A stretch of DNA of 64,000 nt, taken from assembly GCF_029989365.1 (NCBI RefSeq), contig NZ_JAPRAQ010000002.1:1-64000 (forward strand). Direction: 5' to 3'. The stretch is from Bradyrhizobium sp. Arg816. GTDB taxonomy: Bacteria > Pseudomonadota > Alphaproteobacteria > Rhizobiales > Xanthobacteraceae. The position numbers and the translations under genes were made by a program. Below the pieces are notes generated by a model that saw nothing but the letters and a program-made list of their open reading frames with translations, had not been told where the DNA came from and made no database searches. Shown piece by piece: positions 39,663 to 49,320 of the stretch (position 1 is its first letter; every line of letters starts with the position of its first letter).

Positions 39663-40907
39663 ATGGCTGAGTTGTCCCAAAACACGTCCCCCGATCTCAG
39701 CGGCTTTCCGGTCGCTCTGGGCGACATTCATGCCGCCGCCGACACCATCCGCGGCGCCGTCGTCGAGACGCCCTGCAGCTACAGCCGCACGCTGAGCAAT
39801 ATCTGCGGCTGCGACATCTGGCTGAAATTCGAAAACCTCCAGTTCACCTCCTCGTTCAAGGAGCGGGGTGCGCTCAACCGGCTCACCGCGCTGACGCCGG
39901 AGGAGCGTGCGCGCGGCGTCATCGCGATGTCGGCGGGCAACCACGCGCAGGGCGTCGCCTATCACGCCAAGCGGCTCGGCATTCCCGCCACCATCGTCAT
40001 GCCGGTCGGCACGCCCATGGTGAAGGTCGAGAACACCAAGCACCACGGCGCCGAGGTGGTGGTGACGGGCGCAACGCTGGAGGAGGCGGCCGCCTATGCG
40101 CGAAGCCAAGGCGAGGCCCGCGGCATGATCTTCGTCCACCCCTACGACGACCCGCTCGTCATCGCGGGGCAGGGCACCGTCGGGCTCGAGATGCTGAAGG
40201 CGGTGCCGGAGCTCGATACGCTGGTGGTCCCGATCGGCGGCGGCGGCCTGATCAGCGGCATCGGCATTGCCGCGAAATCGATCAAGCCGTCGGTGCGGAT
40301 TCTTGGTGTCGAGGCCTGGCTCTACCCCTCAATGTACAACGCCATCCATGACGGCAATCTGCCCGCCCGCGGCGACACGCTCGCCGAGGGCATCGCGGTG
40401 AAATCGCCGGGCAAGATCACGACCGAGATCGTCCGCCGCCTCGTCGACGACATCGCGCTGGTGAACGAAGCCGAGCTCGAGCGTGCCGTCGCGACCCTGA
40501 TCTCGATCGAGAAGACCGTCGTCGAGGGCGCCGGCGCAGCCGGGCTTGCCGCGCTGATGTCCGATACGTCCCGCTTTGCCGGCCAGAAGGTCGGCCTCGT
40601 CCTGAGCGGCGGCAACATTGACACCAGGCTGATCGCATCCGTCCTGACGCGCGAGCTGGCACGCGAAGGACGGCTGACTCAGCTGTCGCTCGATATCCCC
40701 GACAGGCCCGGGCAGTTGGCTGCCGTCGCCTCACTGCTGGCCGAGGCCGGCGCCAACATCATCGAGGTCTCGCATCAGCGGACCTTCTCCGACCTGCCGG
40801 CCAAGGCGACGCTGCTTCAGCTCGTCATCGAGACCCGCGACAGCGCGCATCTCGACGAGGTCATGGCCAAGCTCGGCGCATCCGGCTTGAGCGCGCGCTG
40901 TACCTGA
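39663..40907 (+). CDS. ilvA: Threonine ammonia-lyase with C-terminal ACT domain
   Basis: PLP enzyme converting threonine to 2-oxobutanoate and ammonia, 414 aa. PLP lysine K66 in FTSSFKERGALN; SAGNHAQGVAYHA and the Gly-rich phosphate loop PIGGGGLISGIG are present. One ACT domain (about 335-414; LSLDIPDRPGQLAAVASLL) indicates amino-acid regulation and the single-ACT subfamily rather than E. coli biosynthetic IlvA with two. Convergent with the aminotransferase gene (13 nt apart). Confidence 0.93.
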   Translation: MAELSQNTSPDLSGFPVALGDIHAAADTIRGAVVETPCSYSRTLSNICGCDIWLKFENLQFTSSFKERGALNRLTALTPEERARGVIAMSAGNHAQGVAYHAKRLGIPATIVMPVGTPMVKVENTKHHGAEVVVTGATLEEAAAYARSQGEARGMIFVHPYDDPLVIAGQGTVGLEMLKAVPELDTLVVPIGGGGLISGIGIAAKSIKPSVRILGVEAWLYPSMYNAIHDGNLPARGDTLAEGIAVKSPGKITTEIVRRLVDDIALVNEAELERAVATLISIEKTVVEGAGAAGLAALMSDTSRFAGQKVGLVLSGGNIDTRLIASVLTRELAREGRLTQLSLDIPDRPGQLAAVASLLAEAGANIIEVSHQRTFSDLPAKATLLQLVIETRDSAHLDEVMAKLGASGLSARCT

Positions 40908-40920
40908 GTGGCGCGCGCCG

Positions 40921-42099
40921 CTATCGCGGCGCCAAACCCGCGAGGTGGTCGATCAGCCGGTCGATCTCGGCTTCCGTATTGTAGTAATGCGGGGAGGCCC
41001 GCACGACCGGCGGCAGCGAGCGGATTTCGGCATCGATGCGGGTGCTCGCCGGATCTGAAGCGCCGATGGTGATGCCCGCCGCAGCGGCGCTGCTGACGAC
41101 GGCGTCCGCTTCATACCCGTCCATTGTGAAGCTGACGATGGCGCCCGGTGCACGTCCGAGGTCGCGAATGGTCACGCCGCGAACGGAGGCGAGGCCGCCG
41201 CGAAGACGGTCCGCAAGCAGACGGCAGCGCTGCTCGATGGGGCCGAGGCCGATGGCGAGGGCATAATCGATGGCAGCGCCGAGACCGAGACGTGCCGCGT
41301 AATTGTTCTCCCAAGTCTCGAAACGGCGGGCATCGTCACGGAGCCGATATTCATCGCGCGAGACCCAGGGCGCGGCGAAGTGATCGATCATCGGCGGCTC
41401 GAGCCGTTGCAGCATCTCGCGGCGGACGTAGAGAAAGCCCGTGCCGCGTGGGCCGCGGAGGAATTTGCGCCCCGTCGCCGACAGCATGTCACAGCCGATG
41501 GCGTCGACGTCGACCGTCATCTGGCCGACCGCCTGGCAGGCGTCGAGCAGATAGGGAATCCCGTGCGCCCGCGCGATTCTGCCGATCGCCGCCGCGGGAT
41601 TGACCAATCCGCCATTGGTCGGAACCCAGGTGATGGCGATCAGCTTCACGCGCTCGTCGATCATGCGCTCGAGCGCGCGGACGTCGAGCTCGCCGCTGGC
41701 ATCGCTCGGCACGACATCGATGGTCGCGCCCGTGCGCCTTGCGACCTGAAGGAACGCGACGTAGTTGGCAGCGTATTCCGCTTCGGCGGTCAGGATCCGA
41801 TCGCCCTGGCGAAACGGAAGCGCGTAGAACGCCATCTGCCAGGCAATTGTCGCGTTCTCCATGAGGGCGATCTCATCGGGGGCGGCATTGAGCAGGCGCG
41901 CCACGGAGCCATAGACCGCATCGAGCCGATCGGACTCGCGGTCGGCAGCGGCATAACCTCCGATCTCGCCCTCCAGGTCGATATGCCCCTTCATTGCCGC
42001 GACGACGGCAGTTGGCATGAGGGCCGCGCCGGCATTGTGGAGATACGCGAGCCGGTCAGCGCCCGGCGTGTCGGCACGTATTTTGTCGATGTCGATCAC
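40921..42099 (-). CDS. Class V aminotransferase (cysteine desulfurase-like)
   Basis: 392 aa fold-type I PLP protein. The N-terminus reads RLAYLHNAGAALMP; the PLP-binding Asp is in LLDACQAVGQM and the lysine in SATGRKFLRGPRGTG, a pattern shared with SufS/Csd-like and isopenicillin-epimerase-like proteins. An obvious catalytic Cys loop of SufS is not seen, so it may be an aminotransferase or C-S/C-N lyase rather than a desulfurase. Substrate unknown. Confidence 0.82.
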   Translation of the reverse strand: MIDIDKIRADTPGADRLAYLHNAGAALMPTAVVAAMKGHIDLEGEIGGYAAADRESDRLDAVYGSVARLLNAAPDEIALMENATIAWQMAFYALPFRQGDRILTAEAEYAANYVAFLQVARRTGATIDVVPSDASGELDVRALERMIDERVKLIAITWVPTNGGLVNPAAAIGRIARAHGIPYLLDACQAVGQMTVDVDAIGCDMLSATGRKFLRGPRGTGFLYVRREMLQRLEPPMIDHFAAPWVSRDEYRLRDDARRFETWENNYAARLGLGAAIDYALAIGLGPIEQRCRLLADRLRGGLASVRGVTIRDLGRAPGAIVSFTMDGYEADAVVSSAAAAGITIGASDPASTRIDAEIRSLPPVVRASPHYYNTEAEIDRLIDHLAGLAPR

Positions 42100-42177
42100 C
42101 CACGCCTCCGCTTCCCGCGATCTTCGTTGATGAATTAGACGCGTCGAGGAGTGCGAGCAAGATGGCCCGGCCAGGTC

Positions 42178-42735
42178 TCAGATACAGAGGCCGAGCAGCT
42201 TGACGTGGCAGCTGCTGGATTTCGGCTTGCTGGCGGGCGCGGCCTCGCGCTTCACGGCAACCAACGGCTCCCCGTCCTTCTTGCCTTTGCCCTTGCCCTT
42301 CGGCTCGTAGTCGCCCGCGATCACCATGGCCCAATAGGTCCGCTTGCCGCTGGCATTTCTGGCGCTCGCGATACCGACGCGGGAGGCGTTGTGCAGCAGC
42401 AGGTTCTTGCGATGCCCGGACGAGTCGATCCACTGTCCGAGCGTCTTCTCGAAATTGTCGTAGCCGTAAGCGATGTTCTCGGCCGCGCGGCCCGCGCCGG
42501 CCGGTGCGACGCGCCGGTTGAACGGGCCGAGCGCGTCGTGGCTGAGGTCGTCCTTCGCCGCCATCGCGCGGGCCTGGTCCATGGCGATGCGGTCGAGGGT
42601 TGAATCGCGGACGACGCGGACTTCGCCGTGCTTGAGGCGGAAGCTGGAGATCTGTTCGGCGGGGGACTCGGCCATCGCGGGCGCGGCTGCGAGCAGCAGA
42701 AGGCCAGCGGTCACGCTGCCAATCACACGATGCAT
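42178..42735 (-). CDS. Secreted CAP (SCP/PR1) domain protein
   Basis: 185 aa from the third of three successive ATGs (42735), which has GGGGG six nt upstream; 42741 or 42756 are possible. Signal peptide MHRVIGSVTAGLLLLAAAPAMA. CAP signatures: DDLSHDALGPFNRR, AENIAYGYDNF and WIDSSGHRKNLLLHNASRVGIA. The C-terminus is basic (KGKGKGKK) and ends with two Cys. CAP proteins bind lipids or act outside the cell; role here unknown. Confidence 0.85.
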   Translation of the reverse strand: MHRVIGSVTAGLLLLAAAPAMAESPAEQISSFRLKHGEVRVVRDSTLDRIAMDQARAMAAKDDLSHDALGPFNRRVAPAGAGRAAENIAYGYDNFEKTLGQWIDSSGHRKNLLLHNASRVGIASARNASGKRTYWAMVIAGDYEPKGKGKGKKDGEPLVAVKREAAPASKPKSSSCHVKLLGLCI

Positions 42736-42826
42736 CATCATCCCCCGAATGCCCATGACCCGCCGCCCGAATGATCCGATCGCTTCTCTATCGCCAATGT
42801 GGACGCTTCAAGGCGCGAGCAACCCC

Positions 42827-43921
42827 TCAGCTCGCCGGCAGGTCCGCCTCGAAGTTGAAACGGTCCCGCAGGTTCTTCCGCTGTTCCAGGATGTCCTTGA
42901 GGAAGGCGCGGTCCTGGTCGTTCTTCATCATCGGCTCGATCAGGTCGAGCTGGTTCATGGCGACCAGTTGCAGGATCTCGGTCCGCGGCTTGCCGCTGGT
43001 ATCGCGGGGCAGCGCGTGTACGACCTGAATGTGCTCCGGCGGCTTTGGACCCTTGGCGGCCGAAAGCTCGCTCCGAAGCTCGCCTTCAAGCGTGGCCTGA
43101 TCGGCCTCGACGAAGGCATAGAGCCCGACGCCGGAGCGGCGGTCGGCGAAGGCGACGATGGCGGTGTCGCGCACGGCCGGGTTCTTGCGGATCAGCTCGG
43201 CCAGCACCGGCGCGTCGTTGACCAGCCGGCGGCCGCCGCCCTCGCGGTCGGTGAAGTTGAACAGGCCGCGCGTGATCGCACGGTACACCTTCTTGCCGGT
43301 CGCGAGCCACAGGCTGGCGGCGAATGATTTCTTCGCCAGGATTTTTCGCTCGCGCGGCGTCAGCGCCTCGGGTGCATAGGAGCGCTTGTGCTTGAGCAGA
43401 TGCCGCAGGTCCTCGTAGGCGAGGATGCGGTAGAGCCGGCCACGTCGGTTGAAGCAGGCCGCGAGCTGGAAGTCGGTCACGTAGGCGCGGCCGTCGCGGC
43501 CGACCAGCCAGTTCTGCTCCTTGGCGAGATCGTTGTGGCAGATTCCGGCGCGGCGCAGCCGGCGTAGCGCCGCCTTGGCCGAGCGGAAATAGGCGAGGTC
43601 GCCATGCGGCTTGGCCAGATGCAGCGCGACGCCGTCGACAAAGCCGCGCACGAGCGCCCGGCGACCGGCCCACAGCAAATCGGGGCCGACATTGAGGCCT
43701 TTGGCCAGCGCCAGCGCGTGCTTCTCACGCGCGAACAGGTGGCGCGCCAGGGGAAACGACCACCACGGCACTTCGTCGAGCCGGCGCAGCACGGCATCGA
43801 CCTCGCCGCTGTCGCCGCGGAAGCGGCCGCGCTCGACGGTTGAGAACACGTCGCGCTTGAGCAGCACGCCCTCGGTCCAGCGCGCCGACAGGGTCGCGGC
43901 GTCGTCTTTGGGAAGACTCAT
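42827..43921 (-). CDS. Kinase-like domain fused to an ANL-type C-terminal domain
   Basis: 364 aa. Residues ~15-215 resemble lipopolysaccharide-kinase/RIO-type folds: catalytic-loop-like ICHNDLAKEQNWLV (H129, D131, N137) and YVTDFQLA (D150) as the DFG-like motif. Residues ~240-320 match the C-terminal lid of acyl-CoA synthetases: VRDTAIVAFADRRSGVGLYA and the A10-type loop LPRDTSGKPRTEIL with Lys311. No adenylation core is present. Follows trmFO by 7 nt, so co-transcribed. Function unknown; the ANL lid might sense or modify an acyl substrate, or be an evolutionary leftover. Confidence 0.75.
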   Translation of the reverse strand: MSLPKDDAATLSARWTEGVLLKRDVFSTVERGRFRGDSGEVDAVLRRLDEVPWWSFPLARHLFAREKHALALAKGLNVGPDLLWAGRRALVRGFVDGVALHLAKPHGDLAYFRSAKAALRRLRRAGICHNDLAKEQNWLVGRDGRAYVTDFQLAACFNRRGRLYRILAYEDLRHLLKHKRSYAPEALTPRERKILAKKSFAASLWLATGKKVYRAITRGLFNFTDREGGGRRLVNDAPVLAELIRKNPAVRDTAIVAFADRRSGVGLYAFVEADQATLEGELRSELSAAKGPKPPEHIQVVHALPRDTSGKPRTEILQLVAMNQLDLIEPMMKNDQDRAFLKDILEQRKNLRDRFNFEADLPAS

Positions 43922-43928
43922 CGAAAAC

Positions 43929-45356
43929 TCACGCGGCTGCGGCGATGCGCAGGTGATCGGCGATCCAGCGATCGAGATCGGCGAGCGCCAGCGCGCTCAT
44001 CGCCTGCTTCTTGGCCACCGTCTTCTCGTTGCCGCGCAGGCGGGTGCCGTCGGGCTTCTTCGTTGGAGCATTCGCAAGCGGCGGGAACAGGCCGAAATTG
44101 ATGTTCATCGGCTGGAACGAGCGCGCACCGGGCTCGATGGTTTCGATATGGCCGCCGGTGATGTGACCGAGCAGCGATCCCAGTGCCGTCGTAGCCGGCG
44201 GGCTCGCCAGTGTCTCGCCGCGCGCATCCGCTGCCGCATAGAGACCGGCGATCAGGCCGACGCTGGCGGATTCCACATAGCCCTCGCAGCCGGTCATCTG
44301 ACCGGCGAAGCGCAGCCGCGGCTGCGCGCGCAGGCGCAGTTGGCCGTCGAGCAGCTTTGGCGAGTTGAGGAAGGTGTTGCGATGCAGGCCGCCGAGGCGG
44401 GCGAATTCGGCCTTCTCCAGCCCCGGAATGCTGCGGAAGATGCGCTGCTGTTCGCCGTATTTCAGCTTCGTCTGGAATCCGACGATGTTGTAGAGCGTGC
44501 CGAGCTTGTTGTCCTGGCGCAGCTGCACGATCGCGTAGGCCTTCGTGGCGGGATCGTGCGGGTTGGTGAGGCCGACCGGCTTCATCGGGCCGTGGCGCAA
44601 CGTCTCGGGGCCGCGCTCCGCCATCACCTCGATCGGCAGGCAGCCGTCGAAATAGGGCGTGTTGGTCTCCCATTCCTTGAACTCGGTCTTCTCGCCTGCG
44701 ATCAGCGCGGCGACGAAGCCGTCATACTGCTCCTTGGTCATGGGGCAGTTGATGTAGTCGGCGCCGGTGCCGCCGGGGCCGACCTTGTCATAGCGCGACT
44801 GGAACCAGGCCACTGACATGTCGATGGACTCGCGATGCACGATCGGCGCGATCGCGTCGAAGAAAGCGAGCGCGTTCTCGTCGGTGAGCTCGCGAATGGC
44901 GTCGGCGAGTGGCGCGGAGGTGAGGGGGCCGGTCGCAACGATGACGTTGCTCCAGTCGCCCGGCGGCAGGCCTGAAACCTCGCCGCGGGCGATCTCGATC
45001 AGGGGGTGGTCGTTGAGCGCCTTGGTGACGGCCGCCGAGAAGCCATCGCGGTCCACCGCGAGCGCGCCGCCGGCGGGCACTTGGTTGGCATCGGCCGCAC
45101 GCATGATTAGCGAGCCGAGCCGGCGCATTTCGGCGTGCAGCAGGCCGACGGCGTTGTTGGCGGCGTCGTCCGAGCGGAACGAATTGGAGCAGACGAGCTC
45201 GGCGAGCCCATCGGTGCGGTGCGCCTCGGTCATGCGGTCCGGCCGCATCTCGTGCAGCACCACGGGCATGCCGGATTTGGCCACCTGCCAGGCGGCTTCG
45301 GAACCGGCAAGGCCGGCGCCGATCACGTGCACAATGTTGGATTGGGGTCCTGTCAT
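43929..45356 (-). CDS. trmFO: Methylenetetrahydrofolate-tRNA-(uracil-5-)-methyltransferase
   Basis: Folate- and FAD-dependent enzyme making m5U54 in the tRNA T-loop, 475 aa. N-terminal FAD-binding [14 protein letters not shown], then [19 protein letters not shown] and later [19 protein letters not shown]-like residues ([14 protein letters not shown]) are the TrmFO signature. Start ATG 45356. Confidence 0.96.
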   Translation of the reverse strand: MTGPQSNIVHVIGAGLAGSEAAWQVAKSGMPVVLHEMRPDRMTEAHRTDGLAELVCSNSFRSDDAANNAVGLLHAEMRRLGSLIMRAADANQVPAGGALAVDRDGFSAAVTKALNDHPLIEIARGEVSGLPPGDWSNVIVATGPLTSAPLADAIRELTDENALAFFDAIAPIVHRESIDMSVAWFQSRYDKVGPGGTGADYINCPMTKEQYDGFVAALIAGEKTEFKEWETNTPYFDGCLPIEVMAERGPETLRHGPMKPVGLTNPHDPATKAYAIVQLRQDNKLGTLYNIVGFQTKLKYGEQQRIFRSIPGLEKAEFARLGGLHRNTFLNSPKLLDGQLRLRAQPRLRFAGQMTGCEGYVESASVGLIAGLYAAADARGETLASPPATTALGSLLGHITGGHIETIEPGARSFQPMNINFGLFPPLANAPTKKPDGTRLRGNEKTVAKKQAMSALALADLDRWIADHLRIAAAA

Positions 45357-45430
45357 GGGGCGGACAGGTAGCGCTTTTCGGCGGTCAGTGGAATCGCCGA
45401 AATGGAGTTTTCTGCCATCAGAAACGACAA

Positions 45431-45449
45431 CGCCCGCACGAGGCGGGCG
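45431..45449 (-). terminator. Terminator-like hairpin after the DUF1127 gene
   Basis: CGCCCGC (45431-45437) and GCGGGCG (45443-45449) form a 7-bp stem with a 5-nt loop between the DUF1127 stop and the trmFO start. On the minus strand it is followed by TTGTCGTTTC, so it could terminate DUF1127 transcription. Confidence 0.45.
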
Positions 45450-45482
45450 CTATCGGTTCGTCCGGTGAAGGGCTGAACGATA

Positions 45483-45635
45483 TCAGCCCTGATACTGACC
45501 GGCGGCAACGCGCGGGATGTCCGAGCGATCGAGGCCGATGTCGGCCAGTTCGCGATCGCTGAGCTGGGACAGCTCGGCAACATTGCGCTGATAGTCCCGG
45601 AAAGCCTGGATCATGCGGATGAGCGAGAGCAGCAT
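45483..45635 (-). CDS. DUF1127 small protein
   Basis: 50 aa from ATG 45635 with AGGAG six nt upstream. Contains FRDYQRNVAELSQLSDRELADIGLDRSDI, the DUF1127 (YjiS-like) pattern. Small DUF1127 proteins in alphaproteobacteria influence phosphate or carbon metabolism and RNA turnover; Arg-rich versions can bind RNA. Separately transcribed in front of trmFO. Confidence 0.88.
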   Translation of the reverse strand: MLLSLIRMIQAFRDYQRNVAELSQLSDRELADIGLDRSDIPRVAAGQYQG

Positions 45636-46324
45636 TGGTAGTCTCCTGTAGTTCGATTCAGCCCTTGCCCGAGCCTCATCGTTGAAATGAATATAGGTGA
45701 GAGTGGTGCAGTGCGAAAGTTCCGATGTTGCGATGCAGCTAAGCGCGTGGTGCATAGCGTTGGTAACGGACGATTAACCCGAGAGCACTCCCGCCCAAAG
45801 GGTAGGCGGAATGGGGAATTGTTTGCCATAAATCACCGTGAATTCACGGGTTTACTGCAAGCATTCGCGTTTGCGGCAAGGTGGAAATAGGTCGCGTTCC
45901 AAGCGCTCGCAAGGCGATCAGTCAGCGCCTGTACCCAAGTCTCGCATGCACGAATCGCATGGTGATGGAATCATAAAGATGAATGTTAGTTCATACTTTT
46001 GAAGATACCGGGCGACGGCTCCGACTCGCTCTGGTTGGCGGATCACCAGACCGGGCGAGGAGCCCTGCCGAAACTCATCCTGCCTCGTTCCAGACCGCAA
46101 CCGCCTCTTTGGTGCGGCGCACACACGCCGAACGTGTGGCGTTCATTACAAGGGTGTAATGAAAATCAGAAATTTCGCATGGTGCCTCTGCGCCGCACGC
46201 AACATCACGCAATTCTCGCGAGGAATTTATTGCGGCAAGTTGCCGCGCCCGGAGGAAAGTCATGCCGCAGATTCCGGCAATGTCGCTGGTTCTGTCCCAA
46301 GAAAAAGAGAAGGAAAGTAACATC
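45636..46324. other. Long intergenic region
   Basis: 689 bp without a credible gene. It has a 14-bp perfect palindrome CCGTGAATTCACGG (45836-45849) and a small hairpin CATTAC/GTAATG (46144-46161) upstream of the next gene. GC is lower than in neighbouring genes. A small RNA is possible but I see no promoter-terminator pair that supports one. Confidence 0.35.
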
Positions 46325-46588
46325 ATGACGAAGTTACTCGGGGTTATCGCAATTGCCGCCGTCGCGTTCGCCGTCGCGCCGGCCCAGGCCGCCAAGCATG
46401 CCATGGGCGGCTGCAGCTCGGCCAATCTGGAGAAGACGGAGACCGCGATCGAGGCCATGGCCGACGGCGACAGCAAGTTCGTGGCGCAGAAGGAAATCGC
46501 GGCTGCGCAGGACGCGCTGCTCAACGGCAAAATGGGTGTGTGCGGCGCGCACCTGAACAAGGCGATGAACGCCACGATGGGTAAGTAA
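46325..46588 (+). CDS. Small secreted protein of unknown function
   Basis: 87 aa from ATG 46325 (AAGGAAAG upstream). Signal peptide MTKLLGVIAIAAVAFAVAPAQA, then a 65-residue mature helix-rich peptide with two cysteines (GGCSSAN, GVCGAHL) that could form a disulfide. No known domain recognised. A strong hairpin follows the stop, so it is probably a monocistronic unit. Confidence 0.75.
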   Translation: MTKLLGVIAIAAVAFAVAPAQAAKHAMGGCSSANLEKTETAIEAMADGDSKFVAQKEIAAAQDALLNGKMGVCGAHLNKAMNATMGK

Positions 46589-46600
46589 ACGCACCAAGAG

Positions 46601-46627
46601 AGGGCCGATCGCCGGGCGATCGGCCCT
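46601..46627 (+). terminator. Strong hairpin after the small secreted protein
   Basis: A perfect 12-bp stem (AGGGCCGATCGC 46601-46612 with GCGATCGGCCCT 46616-46627) and a 3-nt loop lie 12 nt after the stop codon and between convergent genes. There is no T-run, so it may be bidirectional or factor-assisted. Confidence 0.6.
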
Positions 46628-46648
46628 ACGCGTCCTGGCGGGCGCTAT

Positions 46649-47473
46649 TTAAGGGGCGCGTGCGAGCTGGGTTGCGAAATAGGCGACGGTCTTGGAGTAG
46701 ACTTCGCTCTTGTTCCACTGCTGCAACACCGCAAAATTCGGACTGCCCGGCTGCCAATCCTTGCCGCGCTGCCAGCCGTAGCCGGCGAGATAATTGGCGG
46801 TGGAGGCGAGCACGTCGGGTGCGTTGTGCAAGAGGTCGCGCTTGCCATTGCCGTCGAAATCGACGGCGTATTTCATCCAGGACGACGGCATGAACTGGGT
46901 CTGGCCGAGCTCGCCGGCCCATGCGCCCTTCATGTCGGCGGGGGCGAGGTCGCCGCGCTGGACGATGCGCAGCGCATCCAAGAGCTCGGCACGAAACTGG
47001 TCGGAGCGGCGGCAATCATAGGCCAGCGTTGCCAGCGAGCGGATGGTGGCGAACTTGCCGATGTTGACGCCGAAATCGGTCTCGAGACCCCAGATCGCGA
47101 CCAGCACCTCGCCCGGCACGCCGTAGGTCTGTTCGATGCGGGACAGCACCGAGCCGTACTGCTTCATCATGTTGGAGCCGCGCTGCATGCGCGGCGGCAC
47201 CATGCGGCCGGAGAACTCCTCGAAGGTCTGGGTGAAGACTTTTTGCGAGCGGTCCCGGTTAAGCACGCTCTGATCGAGCGTCACGCCGGCAAGCCCGGCG
47301 GCAACGGCCTGCTGCGAGACGCCCTTGGCCGTGGCGTCGGCTTTGAAGTCCGCGAGCCAGGCGTCGAAATTGCCCGAGCCGCAGGCAACAGCGGCGAGGG
47401 CTGGCTGGGCGGTTAGGATTGACGCGGAGAGGGCGAAGGCTGCGAGAGCGAGACGAGAAATCGTCGGGGTCAT
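46649..47473 (-). CDS. Lytic murein transglycosylase (MltB family)
   Basis: 274 aa from ATG 47473. Signal peptide MTPTISRLALAAFALSASIL, cleavage ALA|A. SLT_2/MltB domain: catalytic Glu131 in AIWGLETDFG, then GAWAGELGQTQFMPSSWMKYAVDFDGNGKRDL and the terminal PNFAVLQQWNKS. Cleaves peptidoglycan glycan strands in the periplasm with formation of 1,6-anhydromuramic acid. No lipobox, so soluble rather than membrane-anchored like E. coli MltB. Confidence 0.92.
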   Translation of the reverse strand: MTPTISRLALAAFALSASILTAQPALAAVACGSGNFDAWLADFKADATAKGVSQQAVAAGLAGVTLDQSVLNRDRSQKVFTQTFEEFSGRMVPPRMQRGSNMMKQYGSVLSRIEQTYGVPGEVLVAIWGLETDFGVNIGKFATIRSLATLAYDCRRSDQFRAELLDALRIVQRGDLAPADMKGAWAGELGQTQFMPSSWMKYAVDFDGNGKRDLLHNAPDVLASTANYLAGYGWQRGKDWQPGSPNFAVLQQWNKSEVYSKTVAYFATQLARAP

Positions 47474-47608
47474 CAGATGAAATGGATTCCGTGAAGTGAT
47501 CTGACCGGCGGGCGCAATTTCGATTGTAACCGCGGCCAAAGCAAGGCGTATGACAGCATGGAATCCTGCCCGAGCCGAGCCCGGGCAGGATCGCATGTCA
47601 CGATATCG

Positions 47609-48517
47609 TCAGGCGTCCGTCCGATTCCGCCAAGGGAAGAGGTTGGCGGGGAAGTCGGCGGCCGGCTTGCGCGGGCGATGCGGTGGGGGCGGCACCGGAC
47701 GTGCACCGGGCTCCGAGACGATCACCTTGCGGTAGAGGTGCCATGTGGCATGGCCGAGCAGGGGGATCACCACGGCAAGGCCAATGAACGCCGGGATCGT
47801 GCCGAGCGCCAGCAGCACCGCGACGATCAGGCCCCAGGCCGCCATCGGCACCGGGTTCTTGGCGACGACGCGCAGCGACGTCACCATCGCCTCGAACGCG
47901 CCGGCATGGCGGTCGAGCATCAAGGGGAACGACACCGCGCTGATGCAGAGCGCGGCAAGCGCAAACAGGAAGCCGGTGCCGCAGCCAACCACGATCAGCC
48001 ACCAGCCTTGCTGGGTTGTCAGCACGCGCGTCATGAAATCCGAGATCCCGGTCGCGCCCTCATAGCCGAACGCCGCGACATAGATCGCCTGAGCGGTCGC
48101 AACCCAGGTCACGAACAGAGCGAGCAGCAGTGTGCCGAGACCGAGCATGGCGCCGAACGAAGGCGAGCGCAGCACCTCCATGGCATCCCAGGCGCTGGCC
48201 TCCTCATAACGTTCGCGCCGGCTGGAGAGCTCATAGAGACCGAGCGCGGCGAACGGGCCGATCAGCGCGAAGCCTGCCGCCAGCGGGAACAACAGCGGCA
48301 GCACCGAATAGCCCATCACCGCGCGGGCGAGCACGAGGCCCAGCACAGGATAGATCACGCAGAGGATGATGGCGTGGCTCGGCACCGCCTTGAAATCTTC
48401 CCAGCCGCGCCTGAGCGCGTCGTGCAGATCGGACAGTTGGATGGTTCGGATCACCGGTCCAGCCGCATCCGCGGTCTGGGCCACAGTGGGGACATTGCCC
48501 GGGTAGAGTGTGGCCAT
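47609..48517 (-). CDS. DUF2189 membrane protein
   Basis: 302 aa from ATG 48517 (GGGAG upstream). About six hydrophobic helices between residues 45 and 265; RTIQLSDLHDALRRGWEDFKAVPSH near the N-terminus and GFALIGPFAALGLYELSRR-type block (FALIGPFAALGLYELSSRRE) are typical of DUF2189 proteins. C-terminus is Pro/Arg-rich and cytoplasmic. Function unknown. Confidence 0.85.
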   Translation of the reverse strand: MATLYPGNVPTVAQTADAAGPVIRTIQLSDLHDALRRGWEDFKAVPSHAIILCVIYPVLGLVLARAVMGYSVLPLLFPLAAGFALIGPFAALGLYELSSRRERYEEASAWDAMEVLRSPSFGAMLGLGTLLLALFVTWVATAQAIYVAAFGYEGATGISDFMTRVLTTQQGWWLIVVGCGTGFLFALAALCISAVSFPLMLDRHAGAFEAMVTSLRVVAKNPVPMAAWGLIVAVLLALGTIPAFIGLAVVIPLLGHATWHLYRKVIVSEPGARPVPPPPHRPRKPAADFPANLFPWRNRTDA

Positions 48518-48849
48518 GGTCGCTAGCTCCCTTGCCATGCGGCCGAATTCGGCGCCGGCAACGGCGCAAGCGGCCGCTTTTCTGAGTTTCGCGATTCCGG
48601 CCAGACGCGAATTCCGGACGTCATCGCGAGCTGAAGCTGGAGCCTACGCCCATTTCCGAGTCCTGTCCCACACGCTTGGTTGAGATTCGATGCCGCACCG
48701 CAACTTCAACGATGTCATTCGGTCGTCATTTCGCCGCAGATAAGCTGATGCTGGTTGTCAGTTCGCAGAACTTCGCGGGCGCAACGCAGTAACTTCGTCT
48801 ATAAGTGGCACTCAAGGCCCTTCCAACGGATCCTTTTCGGGGAGAAGAC
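48518..48849. other. Divergent intergenic region
   Basis: 332 bp between the DUF2189 and DUF3597 genes, which point away from each other. It must hold both promoters, but I can identify no convincing -35/-10 or operator. Confidence 0.3.
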
Positions 48850-49266
48850 ATGAGCATTTTCGGGAAAATCATGGGCGCGATCTTCGGCAGCCATCCGGCT
48901 TCAGCCGCGCCCGCAGGCAGTGCACCGTCGGGCAGCGCACCGTCGGGCAGCGCGCCCGCCGGCGCCGCGCCGGGCGGATCGGCGCCTGCTGCCGCGCCCG
49001 CGTCGACAGTGGACGTTGCTTCGATCGTCGATGCGGCGGTCGCCGCCCACAAGGGCGAGAAGCTCGAGTGGCGCACCTCGATCGTCGACCTGATGAAGGC
49101 GCTCGACATCGATTCCAGCCTCGCTGCGCGCAAGGATCTCGCCAAGGAGCTAGGCTACAGCGGCGACACCAACGATTCCGCGAGCATGAACGTCTGGCTG
49201 CACAAGCAGGTGATGTCCAAGCTCGCCGCCAATGGCGGCAAGCTGCCGCCGGAGATCAAGCACTGA
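48850..49266 (+). CDS. DUF3597 domain protein
   Basis: 138 aa from ATG 48850. MSIFGKIMGAIFG at the start, then a Gly-Ser-Ala-Pro repeat linker (GSAPSGSAPSGSAPAGAAP), then the compact DUF3597 helical domain (VDVASIVDAAVAAHKGEKLEWR to the end, MSKLAANGGKLPPEIKH). Cytoplasmic, function unknown. Followed by a clear terminator. Confidence 0.88.
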   Translation: MSIFGKIMGAIFGSHPASAAPAGSAPSGSAPSGSAPAGAAPGGSAPAAAPASTVDVASIVDAAVAAHKGEKLEWRTSIVDLMKALDIDSSLAARKDLAKELGYSGDTNDSASMNVWLHKQVMSKLAANGGKLPPEIKH

Positions 49267-49288
49267 CCGATTGCTCGGTCGTAAGCCA

Positions 49289-49316
49289 GGGGCCCGCGAT
49301 CTCGCGGGCCCCTTTT
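49289..49316 (+). terminator. Rho-independent terminator of the DUF3597 gene
   Basis: GGGGCCCGCGA (49289-49299) pairs perfectly with TCGCGGGCCCC (49302-49312), a 2-nt gap between arms, followed by TTTT. It lies 22 nt after the stop codon. Confidence 0.8.
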
Positions 49317-49320
49317 GCGT

